NCBI GenBank assembly: GCA_016290215.1 | Contig: JAEETH010000006.1 | Location: 40,866 to 104,865, forward strand | DNA length: 64,000 nt | Reading direction: 5' to 3' | DNA from: Bacteroidales bacterium | Lineage (GTDB): Bacteria > Bacteroidota > Bacteroidia > Bacteroidales > F082 | Shown here: in pieces, positions 1 through 7,978 of the stretch | Numbering within the stretch: position 1 is the first letter of the stretch | How the letters are laid out: every line of letters begins with the position of its first letter | Made by a program: the position numbers and the translations under genes | The notes under the pieces: generated by a model | What the model was told of the DNA's origin: nothing | What the model saw: only the letters and a program-made list of their open reading frames with translations | Database searches by the model: none

Positions 1-92
1 GGATGCTCAGGGTTGCAGCGCAGCTTTGCCGTGAAGCTGGTGTCGGTGTCGTCAATGGATTCTAATATGAAGAGGTTGTCCAAAAAGTGCAT
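1..92 (-). CDS. Partial 3-hydroxyacyl-ACP dehydratase (hot-dog), N-terminal 30 residues
   Basis: Reading leftward from the ATG at 92 the frame is open to the window edge. It begins MHFLDNLFILES and runs to LRCNPEH. This layout (short hydrophobic start, an 'I..I' strand, then a strand ending in NPEH) matches the start of small FabA/FabZ-like dehydratases found in flexirubin and aryl-polyene clusters, where the next residues are normally the F-GHFPG motif. That motif lies outside the window, so the assignment rests on the N-terminus and on context: the next genes on the same strand from 2,211 on are pigment genes. A TAnnTTTG box lies about 24 bases upstream. It would reduce double bonds into the polyene chain. 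It could instead be an unrelated small protein. Confidence 0.55.
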   Translation of the reverse strand, partial: MHFLDNLFILESIDDTDTSFTAKLRCNPEH

Positions 93-115
93 TTGTGTTT
101 TCGTTTATGAAGAGG

Positions 116-123
116 CAAAAATA
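116..123 (-). promoter_or_regulatory. -7 promoter box for the partial dehydratase gene
   Basis: Read on the minus strand the box is TATTTTTG, matching the Bacteroidota -7 consensus TAnnTTTG. It lies 24 bases before the ATG at 92 and after the stop of the AlbA_2 gene, so the left-hand pigment operon appears to have its own promoter. Confidence 0.5.
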
Positions 124-152
124 AAGATTTCATTTAGAGATTATATAATGAT

Positions 153-2099
153 TTATGCATCTGCATCTTTTTGTTTTGCCCGGTATTTTTGTCTTGGATG
201 ATTGGGAATGTTCTCATACATTTTTTCTATGACATCTGTCATTTGAGGTAAAATCTTATTTCTAAGATACTTCCTGTCTCGTCCAATAAAAGCGGAAATG
301 TCATCCAGTGTACGCCATTCAGCACAATATTCAACAATTATTTTTCTCAACATTTCCCTTGAAAAGTGTTTTTTTGAGGTTGCCACCTTTTGGTCAGAGG
401 TTGCCACCTTTTGGTCAGAGGTTGCCACCTTTTGGTCAGAGGTTGCCACCTTTTGGTCGGAGGTTGCCACCTTTTGGTCGGAGGTTGCCACCTTTTGGTC
501 GGAGGTTGCCACCTTTTGGTCGGAGGTTGCAACCTTTTGGTCGGAGGTTGCAACCTTTTGGTCAGAGGTTGCAACCTTTTCCATCGAATTCACATCCATA
601 CCATATACATGATATCTGGTTCCTCTTCCGCGTCCCGAAGATACCAACAACTGTTGAGAACACATCTTACTTAACATTTTTGTGATGTCTGCCCGATGCA
701 TATTTAACGCATACTGCAGACGTTCATTTGTAATTTCCTCTTCCGAGTATGCCAATGCCAAAGTTAAGAGTTGTTCGTGCGGAACCTGCTCCAATTGATC
801 TCCAAAGTGTTCAGATAACCCATTTTTAACTTCCTCATCCAACATTGATTCCATCGACATTGTTAGTACAACCTTGTTTGGTTTGCTTTTTTCTTCAATA
901 TATGGACGCTTCCAGTTCAATTCTTCCCACCCACGAATAATTTTGTCTGCACCACTACCCGCTTTTTCCGCAGACCCCAAGAATGTAAACATGGTTTGAA
1001 GATATTTGTTTCTGCATACACTTTCACCCCCTTTGTAATACTGTTTCAGTGAAATCAACATGATGCCTGGATTTGAGAAAACCATCTTATTGGGATATTT
1101 ATAGATGTTTAACGAGGCGTTTTCCGTGTAATCCGCATGAACCAATGCATTTGCCAACGCTTCTCTGACTGCCACATGAGCAGGTGTTTCGGTTTTTCTT
1201 TGATTACCTTCCAACATAAAAGGCTTTGGCAAGAAATTTTGAAGCACAGGCAACACCCGACTGTAAAACTGAAACAAATTTGACTCCCAGTTTCCATCAG
1301 GACAAATGCGATTTATCCACCTGTCTTGGGGATCTTGGATTTCTTGATAATCAGGAAAGAAATTAGGATTCTCATCCATAATGGCACTATAGGTTCCGAA
1401 CATCAAAAGTCCAGCATACGTCAAGCCATATTCTCCAGTTTTTCTGTCTTTTCTGAACACATTCAGTTTCTCCAAAAAAACGTCCTCCGACAATGCATTC
1501 CATACATGGTCTGGATTCCATTGTTCAAATCTGCGGCGATACTGTTTGATTGATTCTGGGTCTAAATCTTTCTTACCAAAATTCTTTAGAATTCTTCCAT
1601 CTATGGGACTTGACAGATTTGCATCGGCAAACATACTATTGATTTCCTCCCGAGAACAATGGTAATCACCATCAAGGTCACGCCTGAAGGTTCCTGTGTA
1701 AGGGTCAAGCCCGCAATAGACAGGCCTCAGACTCCTATCAACCCTTGGAATATAGAAAAACAAGAAATAAGCTCCGTTAAACTCAACCGCCTGTACATCA
1801 TCTTCTTGCAACAACGCAATATTAACAACTTGTTTGTTGTGTATTCCGTTGAAGAAATCTTTTTTATATTTCTTCACCTGTTCTTTTGTGAGTCCATCGA
1901 GAAAGAACTGATCGTCTTTCTCCTTAATGCCAAAAACAATAGCTCCACCATTTGTATTGGCAAACGATGAATAGGTCTCCCACATCGAATGCGGGAAACC
2001 GCCTTTTGCCGTCTTGAACTCCATATCACCAGACTCTTTATCTTGCAATAGCTGTTCTAACACTGGCTGTAAATCTTCATATTCGTAGATTCGTTTCAT
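153..2099 (-). CDS. AlbA_2 (Schlafen-type) DNA-binding / divergent ATPase transcriptional regulator-like protein with VATSDQK repeats
   Basis: 648 residues. The first 150 residues fit the AlbA_2 (divergent AAA-4) domain, with ESGDMEFK and FANTNGGAIVFGI as typical motifs. Residues around 310-420 fit the HATPase_c_4 domain (HVAVREALANALVHADY, GSADKI-like GSGADKIIRGW). A winged-helix region follows, then a stretch of ten VATS units (nine full VATSDQK heptads, encoded at 376-585), and a lysine-rich C-terminal helix-turn-helix-like end. The family is widespread and mostly uncharacterised; some members are regulators or sit in defence islands. The gene is visibly richer in A/T than the pigment genes on both sides and has its own promoter, which suggests it was inserted between two pigment operons. 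Function unknown. Confidence 0.85.
   Translation of the reverse strand: MKRIYEYEDLQPVLEQLLQDKESGDMEFKTAKGGFPHSMWETYSSFANTNGGAIVFGIKEKDDQFFLDGLTKEQVKKYKKDFFNGIHNKQVVNIALLQEDDVQAVEFNGAYFLFFYIPRVDRSLRPVYCGLDPYTGTFRRDLDGDYHCSREEINSMFADANLSSPIDGRILKNFGKKDLDPESIKQYRRRFEQWNPDHVWNALSEDVFLEKLNVFRKDRKTGEYGLTYAGLLMFGTYSAIMDENPNFFPDYQEIQDPQDRWINRICPDGNWESNLFQFYSRVLPVLQNFLPKPFMLEGNQRKTETPAHVAVREALANALVHADYTENASLNIYKYPNKMVFSNPGIMLISLKQYYKGGESVCRNKYLQTMFTFLGSAEKAGSGADKIIRGWEELNWKRPYIEEKSKPNKVVLTMSMESMLDEEVKNGLSEHFGDQLEQVPHEQLLTLALAYSEEEITNERLQYALNMHRADITKMLSKMCSQQLLVSSGRGRGTRYHVYGMDVNSMEKVATSDQKVATSDQKVATSDQKVATSDQKVATSDQKVATSDQKVATSDQKVATSDQKVATSDQKVATSKKHFSREMLRKIIVEYCAEWRTLDDISAFIGRDRKYLRNKILPQMTDVIEKMYENIPNHPRQKYRAKQKDADA
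376..585 (-). repeat. 21-bp coding tandem repeat (10 units) in the AlbA_2 gene
   Basis: Ten consecutive 21-bp units, nine encoding VATSDQK and the last VATSKKH. Units come in two codon forms (GTTGCAACC near the start of the array, GTGGCAACC later) and a further G/A variation, so they have diverged in blocks. The length is a multiple of three, so unit gain or loss would keep the frame. The array is open in several frames on both strands, which produces spurious overlapping ORFs. Confidence 0.97.
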
Positions 2100-2127
2100 A
2101 TCCCAAAACCATTCATTATTTTCGAGG

Positions 2128-2135
2128 CAAATTTA
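2128..2135 (-). promoter_or_regulatory. -7 promoter box for the AlbA_2 gene
   Basis: TAAATTTG on the minus strand, 29 bases before the start at 2,099, matching TAnnTTTG. It lies in the 111-base gap after the lolA-like gene, consistent with separate transcription of the AlbA_2 gene. Confidence 0.45.
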
Positions 2136-2210
2136 GTTTTTTTCTTGGAAAATCCAGCCCCAGCAAATTTGCCATCCTCAGGTCTCACTCAACCCAAGGG
2201 CCTTGCTTGT

Positions 2211-2840
2211 TTATTCCGCAAAGACCTCTTCCCCTATCGCCTCGTTCACCTTAATCTCTTCAAACCGAATCGAGGTAATCCCGCCGCCAGCTTCCACAAA
2301 CTCCACGCGGCTGATGCCGTTGGTCTTCTTGTCGAAACGAAACACCAGCTGGCTGAACATGCGTTTCATGTCGCGGCGCTTGGGGGTCATGTCGGCGCGC
2401 CAAAAGCCATTGTCGTCATATAGAACGATGTCGAAAACCGTAGTGTCGAAGAGCTTCTTGCCCGAAGCGCTGCCCATAATGAGGTTCACCATGCCTTGGT
2501 ACATGCGACCCGCATTGCCTTCCAAGACCTCAGCCTTGCCATCCGTCACCTTTACGAGGCGCTCACCGTTGACAACCAGTGCAAAAGCGTAAGGCGTAGT
2601 GTATTCCCAACGCATCCTGTCGGGCGCGGCGTAATACATCCTTCCTTCCGCTATCTGAGGCTCAGCCAACATCGACGAGGTCTTTTCCTGCACAAAACGG
2701 CATTGCATCGACTGCATCGAGGCGGCAGCCTTTGTTAGCGAAGCTATCACTTCATTACTTTGGCTTTCAGAAAGTTGCGTCTGCGCAGAAACTATCAAAC
2801 TAAACGCAACGAACACGATGGATAACAGCAGTTTTTTCAT
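2211..2840 (-). CDS. LolA-like outer-membrane lipoprotein carrier protein of the pigment cluster
   Basis: 209 residues with a signal peptide (MKKLLLSIVFVAFSLIVSAQ). The body fits the LolA/LolA-like fold: QCRFVQEK near residue 45, a GRMYYAAPDRMRWEYTTP strand pair, and late beta strands. LolA paralogues are regular members of aryl-polyene clusters, where they are thought to carry the pigment lipid across the periplasm. It is the last gene of the long leftward operon, one base after the stop-start junction with the DMT-type gene. A housekeeping LolA cannot be excluded from sequence alone, but the operon position argues for the cluster-specific copy. Confidence 0.85.
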   Translation of the reverse strand: MKKLLLSIVFVAFSLIVSAQTQLSESQSNEVIASLTKAAASMQSMQCRFVQEKTSSMLAEPQIAEGRMYYAAPDRMRWEYTTPYAFALVVNGERLVKVTDGKAEVLEGNAGRMYQGMVNLIMGSASGKKLFDTTVFDIVLYDDNGFWRADMTPKRRDMKRMFSQLVFRFDKKTNGISRVEFVEAGGGITSIRFEEIKVNEAIGEEVFAE

Positions 2841-2841
2841 C

Positions 2842-3201
2842 TCATTTCATGATTAGGAAACACCCCAACACTACAAGAACCAGGCCAATCCACCGCGAGA
2901 AAGGGATGCTCTCGCCGAAGACAAGCCAGGCGGCAATCATGCCGAACACAAACGAGAGGCTGGTTAGAGGATAAGCTTGACTAAACGGGAATTTTTTCAG
3001 GATATACAGCCATAGCACCGTGGCAAAACCGAAACTGATGCCGCAAGCCAGCAGCCACCAGTCGGTAAGCACGCTTTTGAAATAAGCCCACGTCCATTCA
3101 AACTTGCCAAGTTGCTGCATGGCCAATTTGAGCAGCACTTGTCCTCCACAAAGGAAAAAAGACTGTAAAGCTACCAAACCAATTATTCTCCACATAATCA
3201 A
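2842..3201 (-). CDS. Small DMT/EamA-type (ArnE/SMR-like) membrane protein
   Basis: 119 residues with four predicted membrane helices (about 5-23, 44-65, 75-95, 100-117). Motifs GGQVLLKLA and YPLTSLSFVFGMIAAWLVFGE are characteristic of the small multidrug resistance / ArnE-ArnF branch of the drug-metabolite superfamily, which includes lipid-sugar flippase subunits. Its start overlaps the stop of the ketosynthase fusion by four bases (ATGA type), so it is translationally coupled. A role in moving a lipid intermediate of the pigment across the inner membrane is inferred from position only. Such proteins act as dimers, and only one gene is seen here. Confidence 0.75.
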   Translation of the reverse strand: MIMWRIIGLVALQSFFLCGGQVLLKLAMQQLGKFEWTWAYFKSVLTDWWLLACGISFGFATVLWLYILKKFPFSQAYPLTSLSFVFGMIAAWLVFGESIPFSRWIGLVLVVLGCFLIMK

Positions 3202-5522
3202 GCCTCCAATAAGGTTAATGAAACATTCTTGCCGTCGGTGCGATTATACAACAGGATGCACTTGGGCTGTTTGTCGTTAACTTCCTTGGGATCCACGAAC
3301 AACGCAGCCGGCACGCGACCCGCTTTGAGGCATTGTGCCGCAACATACAAACCTATGCCTGACGAAGTGAAACTCTCGCCAAAGAGGTGTTTGTATTTCA
3401 GCAAAGGCTTGCCGCCGAAAAGAAGCTTGGTTTCTTTCAGGTAGGCCTCATCATTGCCGTGGTCGCCACTGATGCCTGTAAGGATGTAGTCCACGTCGGC
3501 AAGGGATTTGCCTGCGTTTTGAAGCATTCTCGCAAGGCTATCTTGCATGGTGTCTGTCGTGGGCTGGTGGAGCATTTGGAAGCCTGTGAGTTTACATAAA
3601 ATCTGAGGTCCATGAGCTTGTCGAAGGGCCGATTCATTCTGTAACGGCGTTTCGACAGGCTCAACGACCTGATGTAATGGCTTGTGCGAAATCACAATAG
3701 AAACAGCACTCTCACCACACATCTCATCGTCGTGACCCATCACACCGCCTTTTTTCAGGATATGATAGAAGGTCTCCGTCATCTCGTCGTGACCGCCCAC
3801 CAATGCGGTATTGATTTTGCCGAGCTTGAACTGCCACCAAGCGTCCTGCAAGGCACTATCGAACGAGATGCTCTTATGGGCGTAGGTGACGTTATAACCA
3901 TGATTCTTGGTCTGTATGGCCACCAACGAGCTGATGGTGTTGTGCGTCGACTGCATGAAATAGGTGGGTTTCAGCATCTGCTCGCCGTCGTTGGAGAGCG
4001 CATCCAAGAAAAACTCGGTGTTTTCGATGCAGCCATAGCCCGTACCGGTGATGATTGCGTCAACGGTGTCCAAACCTGCTTCTTTTAATGCCTCTTTCGA
4101 TGTAGCCAAGGCGCGTTTCAAAATCTTTCCCATGCGCCGCGCCTCAATGGGCGACACATATTCCTTGAAGCTCGGGTCGATGGAACGAGTGAAAGGAACA
4201 TCGTATTCTATGGGTTCCTGCATCCACGCCTCGGTCAAAGGCTGCTGGAGGGAGATTTGCTTGGCGGAGAGGATATAACAGGTTGCTGAGCCTGTCGAAG
4301 CACCGTCATTTTTAGTCGGCCCTTCGACAAGCTCAGGGACCTTAGAAATCAGCAGCGACGAGTCATTGCCGCCAAAGCCGAAGGCGTTGCACAAAACATG
4401 CTTCAGTTCTTTCTTGGTTGGCTGCGAAACAGGTAAGATGCCGTCTTCCATGGCCTGCGACCAGTTGAGGTTGACAGGCAGGAAGCCGTTTTGCAAGGCC
4501 AAGATACAGAAAACCGCCTCTATGGACCCCGAAGCACTCGTTGTATGCCCTGTGAATGGCTTGGTTGATGACACTGGCGGCACGTTTTCGCCAAAAAGGC
4601 GTATCATGGCTTGGCTTTCGCTGGCGTCGTTGTTGGGCGTGCCCGTGCCATGCGCGTTGATGTAATCGATGTCGGAAGGCTGCAAACCAGCAAGTTGCAA
4701 AGCCTCGCTCATCGCACGATAAGCCCCTTCGCCATCGGGCGACGAGGCGGTTTGATGGAAAGCGTCGCAAGCGTTGCCATAGCCCGAAAGCAGGGCTTGG
4801 GCAGTCACGCCGCGACGTTTTGCACTTTCTGCCGATTCCAAAACTATGTAAGCTGCACCTTCGCCAAGATTCAAGCCGTGACGTGTGGCGTCGAAAGGAC
4901 GACAAGGCTCGGTGTCGAGAATCATCAGCGAGTTGAAGCCATTGAGGTGGAACTTGGTGATGCACTCACTACCTCCCACTACTACGATGTCGGCTTCGCC
5001 ACAGCGTATCATATTGGCACCCAAGATGATGGCATTGGCCGCTGAAGAACAGGCGGTGGAAAGTGTTGTAGTAAAGGCGAACTTGCCAAAGTGGTTGGCG
5101 GTCATTTCGGAACAGCTGCCGCAGTCATGCACCTTTATATATTCTTTGTGGGCTTCGTTGTGGATGTAATCGAGATAGAACTGCTCGCTCATGTCCATGC
5201 CCCCCACAGTGGTGCCCGAGATGAAACCTACCTTGGATAGCATGTCTTTGGTCAGCTGTGCTTCTTCCAAAGCCTCACCCAATGCTAACATACCCATCAG
5301 CGCAGTGCGCGTGGTGACGGCATCTTGCGGGATACCCAAACGCTCACGCATCTCCGCATCGGTCAGCTTCACCTCGCCGACGGGAAACTCCTTGTGTTCC
5401 GTCTTGAGGTAACGCAGTTGCCCCACCCCCGACTTGCCGCTGAGTAAAGCCTCCAAGGTTTCCGCCTTGTTCAAGCCAATCGCCGAAACGACGCCCGTGC
5501 CTGTAATCAGAATCGGCTCCAT
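3198..5522 (-). CDS. Fused beta-ketoacyl-ACP synthase / catalytically empty ketosynthase (chain-length-factor-like)
   Basis: 774 residues holding two ketosynthase folds. The first (1-393) is complete: Cys158 in STACSS, His291 in NAHGTGT, His326 in TGHTTSASG. The second (about 416-774) keeps the fold (GTGYGCIENTEF, NTALVGG, SSGIGLYVAAQCL) but has lost all three catalytic residues: the Cys region reads YAHKSISF, the first His region TGISGDHG and the second FGESFTSS. This is the KS/CLF arrangement of aryl-polyene and type II polyketide systems, here in one chain. The linker (about 394-415: VPELVEGP...GASTGSAT) and a loop in the second domain (about 618-639: VVEPVET...RQAHGP) are encoded by a dispersed REP-like repeat. 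It would extend the polyene chain on the neighbouring ACP. Confidence 0.88.
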   Translation of the reverse strand: MEPILITGTGVVSAIGLNKAETLEALLSGKSGVGQLRYLKTEHKEFPVGEVKLTDAEMRERLGIPQDAVTTRTALMGMLALGEALEEAQLTKDMLSKVGFISGTTVGGMDMSEQFYLDYIHNEAHKEYIKVHDCGSCSEMTANHFGKFAFTTTLSTACSSAANAIILGANMIRCGEADIVVVGGSECITKFHLNGFNSLMILDTEPCRPFDATRHGLNLGEGAAYIVLESAESAKRRGVTAQALLSGYGNACDAFHQTASSPDGEGAYRAMSEALQLAGLQPSDIDYINAHGTGTPNNDASESQAMIRLFGENVPPVSSTKPFTGHTTSASGSIEAVFCILALQNGFLPVNLNWSQAMEDGILPVSQPTKKELKHVLCNAFGFGGNDSSLLISKVPELVEGPTKNDGASTGSATCYILSAKQISLQQPLTEAWMQEPIEYDVPFTRSIDPSFKEYVSPIEARRMGKILKRALATSKEALKEAGLDTVDAIITGTGYGCIENTEFFLDALSNDGEQMLKPTYFMQSTHNTISSLVAIQTKNHGYNVTYAHKSISFDSALQDAWWQFKLGKINTALVGGHDEMTETFYHILKKGGVMGHDDEMCGESAVSIVISHKPLHQVVEPVETPLQNESALRQAHGPQILCKLTGFQMLHQPTTDTMQDSLARMLQNAGKSLADVDYILTGISGDHGNDEAYLKETKLLFGGKPLLKYKHLFGESFTSSGIGLYVAAQCLKAGRVPAALFVDPKEVNDKQPKCILLYNRTDGKNVSLTLLEA
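3607..3670. repeat. REP-like dispersed element inside the second ketosynthase domain
   Basis: Two arms of the element face each other around an 18-base spacer: one arm contains GAGCTTGTCGAAGGGCC, the other TTTCGACAGGCTCAACGACC. It is read in frame and adds about 21 residues (VVEPVET ... LRQAHGP) to the host protein. The same element occurs at 4,281, 12,572, 37,311 and 60,088. Confidence 0.9.
4281..4341. repeat. REP-like dispersed element forming the ketosynthase fusion linker
   Basis: Inverted pair of arms (CTGAGCCTGTCGAAGCACC and GGCCCTTCGACAAGCTCAGG) separated by 13 bases. It is read in frame and codes for residues about 394-415, exactly between the two ketosynthase domains. Confidence 0.9.
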
Positions 5523-5527
5523 TGTTG

Positions 5528-5785
5528 TTATTTGGTGCGATTCTTTTGGATGTAATCGGCCATCACAGCCACCGACTTGAAGATTTCCTTGCCTTGTGAC
5601 GGGTCTTTCAGCTTGATGCCGTAATTCTTCTCCATCAGCACGATAAGTTCAAGGGCATCGATGGAGTCGAGGCCGAGGCCTTCGCCAAACAGCGAGGCGT
5701 TCTCGTCGATGTCTTCTGGGGTCATGTCTTCAAGGTTCAAGGCCTCGATGATTTGTTGTTTCAGGGTGTAGATTAATTCGTCCAT
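5528..5785 (-). CDS. Acyl carrier protein (pigment cluster)
   Basis: 85 residues, the usual ACP size, with the phosphopantetheine attachment serine in GLDSIDALELIVLME. Acidic, four-helix pattern. It sits five bases upstream of the KS fusion, suggesting that it carries the growing chain for that enzyme. A second ACP is encoded at 9,315, so the pathway probably uses one for starter loading and one for extension, or one for pigment and one for lipid transfer; the sequence does not decide which. Confidence 0.93.
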   Translation of the reverse strand: MDELIYTLKQQIIEALNLEDMTPEDIDENASLFGEGLGLDSIDALELIVLMEKNYGIKLKDPSQGKEIFKSVAVMADYIQKNRTK

Positions 5786-5792
5786 GATTCTG

Positions 5793-5866
5793 TATTTAAA
5801 GATTTAATATTCAAAGATTCAAAATTCAAAGATTCAAAGATTCAAAATTTAAGATTTTAAGATTAA
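5793..5866. repeat. Short A/T-rich tandem repeat (TTCAAAGATTCAAAA type)
   Basis: A run of related 7-15 base units based on TTCAAAGATT and TTCAAAATT fills the gap between two pigment genes and encodes the last residues of the upstream half-ketosynthase. Similar runs occur at about 32,083-32,118 and 48,998-49,038, always between leftward genes of one direction. Probably slippage-prone spacer DNA. Confidence 0.7.
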
Positions 5867-6403
5867 GAAAATATTGGCTTCAAAGTGGTTTTCGTCGGTA
5901 CAGTCGAGCCAGCCGCCGAGGACGCTTGTGGTCATCGGGTCGAGGAAGACGTTTTGCAATTCCCGTGCCATGATTTGCGGATTGTTTTCGGGCAAGACGA
6001 TGAACGAGGTCTCGCCAAAGTATTTGTTGCGGATGGCGATTTCGCCCGTCACGATGTTCGGCAAGGTGTAAACAAACGCCGCTGGACTGGGGAAAAAGTT
6101 CTCGGGGTCCTGTATAGTGGCCTGATAGGCCGTGTCGGCCTGCAACGACGCGCTGCGGTTGAAAAACACCACGGCACGGTCTTCGCGAGGAACAAAACGC
6201 TCGGCGCCTTCGGAATGCAACAGCAACTCGGAAGCCACAAAACCCAACTTGCTCAAGGTGTCCATCTTGAAGAATTTCGGGTAATCGCCGACATAGGCAC
6301 GATAAAGCTCGGTCAGCATGGCGGCACCATTTTTATTGTGGATCAGCACCTTACCATCGATGCTCACCTCATTAGGCGTGATATAAACCTCATGTTTCGT
6401 CAT
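5849..6403 (-). CDS. Half-size ketosynthase-like protein (Ketoacyl-synt_2-like)
   Basis: 184 residues. It resembles only the N-terminal half of a ketosynthase: YPKFFKMDTLSKLGFVASELLL, then VVFFNRSAS, then PSPAAFVYTLPNIVTGEIAIRNKYFGE, which parallels the segment just before the catalytic cysteine of real ketosynthases. Both the Cys motif and the two His motifs are absent. Small proteins of this kind recur in Bacteroidota aryl-polyene and flexirubin clusters. Its start overlaps the stop of the next ketosynthase gene (ATGA), so it is coupled to it and may form a complex with it. No catalytic role can be claimed. Confidence 0.7.
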   Translation of the reverse strand: MTKHEVYITPNEVSIDGKVLIHNKNGAAMLTELYRAYVGDYPKFFKMDTLSKLGFVASELLLHSEGAERFVPREDRAVVFFNRSASLQADTAYQATIQDPENFFPSPAAFVYTLPNIVTGEIAIRNKYFGETSFIVLPENNPQIMARELQNVFLDPMTTSVLGGWLDCTDENHFEANIFLILKS

Positions 6404-7542
6404 GCCTCACCTCCTTTCGCGAAAAGCAAAGCCGCATTGCAGCCGCCGAAGCCCGACAACAGCTTGATGAAAGCCCGCTTTTCAGTGGGTTGGTTTTGGT
6501 TGGAAAGCACCAAAGGATGCATGACACCTATGGTCTCGTAGCCTCTGGTAGCCAATATGTTATGGTCGTCAATGGCTTGCATCGAAAGGATAGACTCCAA
6601 GATGCCGGCGGCACCCATGGTGTGACCATAATAGCCTTTCAACCCGTTGACGGGAACACAGGAAAGTCCTGCCCTTTCGATGGCAAAGGACTCCATCTCG
6701 TCGTTGTATAACGTGGCGGTTCCATGCGCGTTGATGAAGGCAATCTTGTCGGGATTCGTATCTCCCAGAGCCACTTTCAAGGCCCTGTAGCTGCCTTCGC
6801 CCGTGCGCGACGGTCCGCTGATATGGTTGGCGTCGTTGCGGATGGCGCCACGACAAGCCACCCAATCATTTTCGTTGACTTCGTCTTTTCTGGTATAAAT
6901 GAGGGTCGCAGCAGCATCGCCAAGGTTGAGGCCTGTGCGATTGGCATCGAAAGGTTTGCAACAGTCAACTGACAACGCCTTGAACGACTGAAAACCTGAC
7001 ACGATAAAGGCCGACTGCACATCAGCACCCACCGTCACGACATAGTCGAAACGACCGCTTTCCAACTCGCGCATGGCTTGGATTTGGGCACATACTCCAG
7101 AAATGCAAGCATTAGAAACTACGATTGGAGTGTTGGGATTATGGAAATAGTCGGTCATTTGCTTGGCGGCATAACCCAAAAGGACGCGTTCCCGAGGGAA
7201 GCCTGTTTCGTTTTTGTCCAAGAGGAAGACGTTGCCTTTCGTGGTGGAAAGGATGAACAGCACACTGTCCGAAGTTGGGTCAATGTCGGTTTGTTCCAAA
7301 GCTTTGGCCGCCGAAAGGATGATCATTTTCTCGAAGAAGGTATATCGGTCGTCTATTTGCAGTTGAGCCGCCTTTTCATTCACCGCTTCGCGATTCATCA
7401 GCGAGGCTGTGAAAGGCTCGGGCAACTGCCACAATCCGTCGTGACGCTTCAGCTCAGAGCGCCCCGCTTTCACCGCCACATAGTTTTCAGCCGTGGTCAT
7501 ACCCAAGGGCGAAATGATATTGTCCGATACCCTGACAATCAT
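6400..7542 (-). CDS. Beta-ketoacyl-ACP synthase (pigment cluster)
   Basis: 380 residues from the ATG at 7,542, which overlaps the upstream stop codon as ATGA; two further upstream ATGs in frame lie inside the thioesterase gene and are less likely. Complete triad: Cys146 in VSNACISGVC, His in NAHGTATLYND, His in YGHTMGAAG. C-terminal GFGGCNAALLF. FabF-like in fold. In aryl-polyene systems additional ketosynthases either start the chain or supply the acyl group for lipid attachment. Lies between the thioesterase and the half-ketosynthase, both with 4-base overlaps, so it is tightly coupled. Confidence 0.9.
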   Translation of the reverse strand: MIVRVSDNIISPLGMTTAENYVAVKAGRSELKRHDGLWQLPEPFTASLMNREAVNEKAAQLQIDDRYTFFEKMIILSAAKALEQTDIDPTSDSVLFILSTTKGNVFLLDKNETGFPRERVLLGYAAKQMTDYFHNPNTPIVVSNACISGVCAQIQAMRELESGRFDYVVTVGADVQSAFIVSGFQSFKALSVDCCKPFDANRTGLNLGDAAATLIYTRKDEVNENDWVACRGAIRNDANHISGPSRTGEGSYRALKVALGDTNPDKIAFINAHGTATLYNDEMESFAIERAGLSCVPVNGLKGYYGHTMGAAGILESILSMQAIDDHNILATRGYETIGVMHPLVLSNQNQPTEKRAFIKLLSGFGGCNAALLFAKGGEA

Positions 7543-7976
7543 TGGTTTACCTCCCATCTTTGTTTCCATTCTTCGTAGAAATCAGGACTCGTCAAAACTA
7601 ATTGATGGCTTTTGGCATCCATGAAGACTTGCACTGAATGTCCTGTGGCCACCATTTCGCCTGTCTCGGTATCGCGAATTTCATAGTCAAACACTATTTT
7701 TGCCGCCTCGCACGGACAATAGGTGATGGTGATTTCAGGTTTCATCCCGTAAATCAGAGGCTTTTTGTATTTGAAAGTAAGCTCCACGATAGGTTCAAAA
7801 AAGCCCTTGCCATACATCATCAGATACTCCAAATCGTATTTTGCGCCAAAGGCCTCACGGGCATCCTCGAAATAGATGGCATAATGGCCATGCCACACCA
7901 CACCCATCGAGTCCACCTCACTGAAGCGAATCTCAAAAGGCTTGGTTACCGATAATATGTTGTTCTTTTCTGTCAT
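7539..7976 (-). CDS. 4-hydroxybenzoyl-CoA-type (hot-dog) acyl thioesterase
   Basis: 145 residues from MTEKNNILSV; an upstream in-frame ATG at 8,048 would overlap the dehydratase gene by 70 bases, so the start at 7,976, two bases after the dehydratase stop, is preferred. The motif EVDSMGVVWHGHYAIYFEDARE carries the conserved Asp and the 'GVV..G.Y..YFE.AR' signature of 4HBT thioesterases. Expected to hydrolyse an acyl-ACP or acyl-CoA. Thioesterases of this type are standard members of aryl-polyene clusters. Confidence 0.87.
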   Translation of the reverse strand: MTEKNNILSVTKPFEIRFSEVDSMGVVWHGHYAIYFEDAREAFGAKYDLEYLMMYGKGFFEPIVELTFKYKKPLIYGMKPEITITYCPCEAAKIVFDYEIRDTETGEMVATGHSVQVFMDAKSHQLVLTSPDFYEEWKQRWEVNQ

Positions 7977-7978
7977 TT

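Noticed and set aside
376-585. Possible CRISPR array
   Set aside because: Units are 21 bp, without spacers, and lie in a coding frame.
298-685. Several plus-strand frames over the AlbA_2 repeats
   Set aside because: They are open only because the 21-bp repeat has no stops in those frames.
3198-5522. Modular type I polyketide synthase
   Set aside because: Only ketosynthase folds are present; no acyltransferase, reductase or ACP domain is in the chain, and separate ACPs lie next to it.
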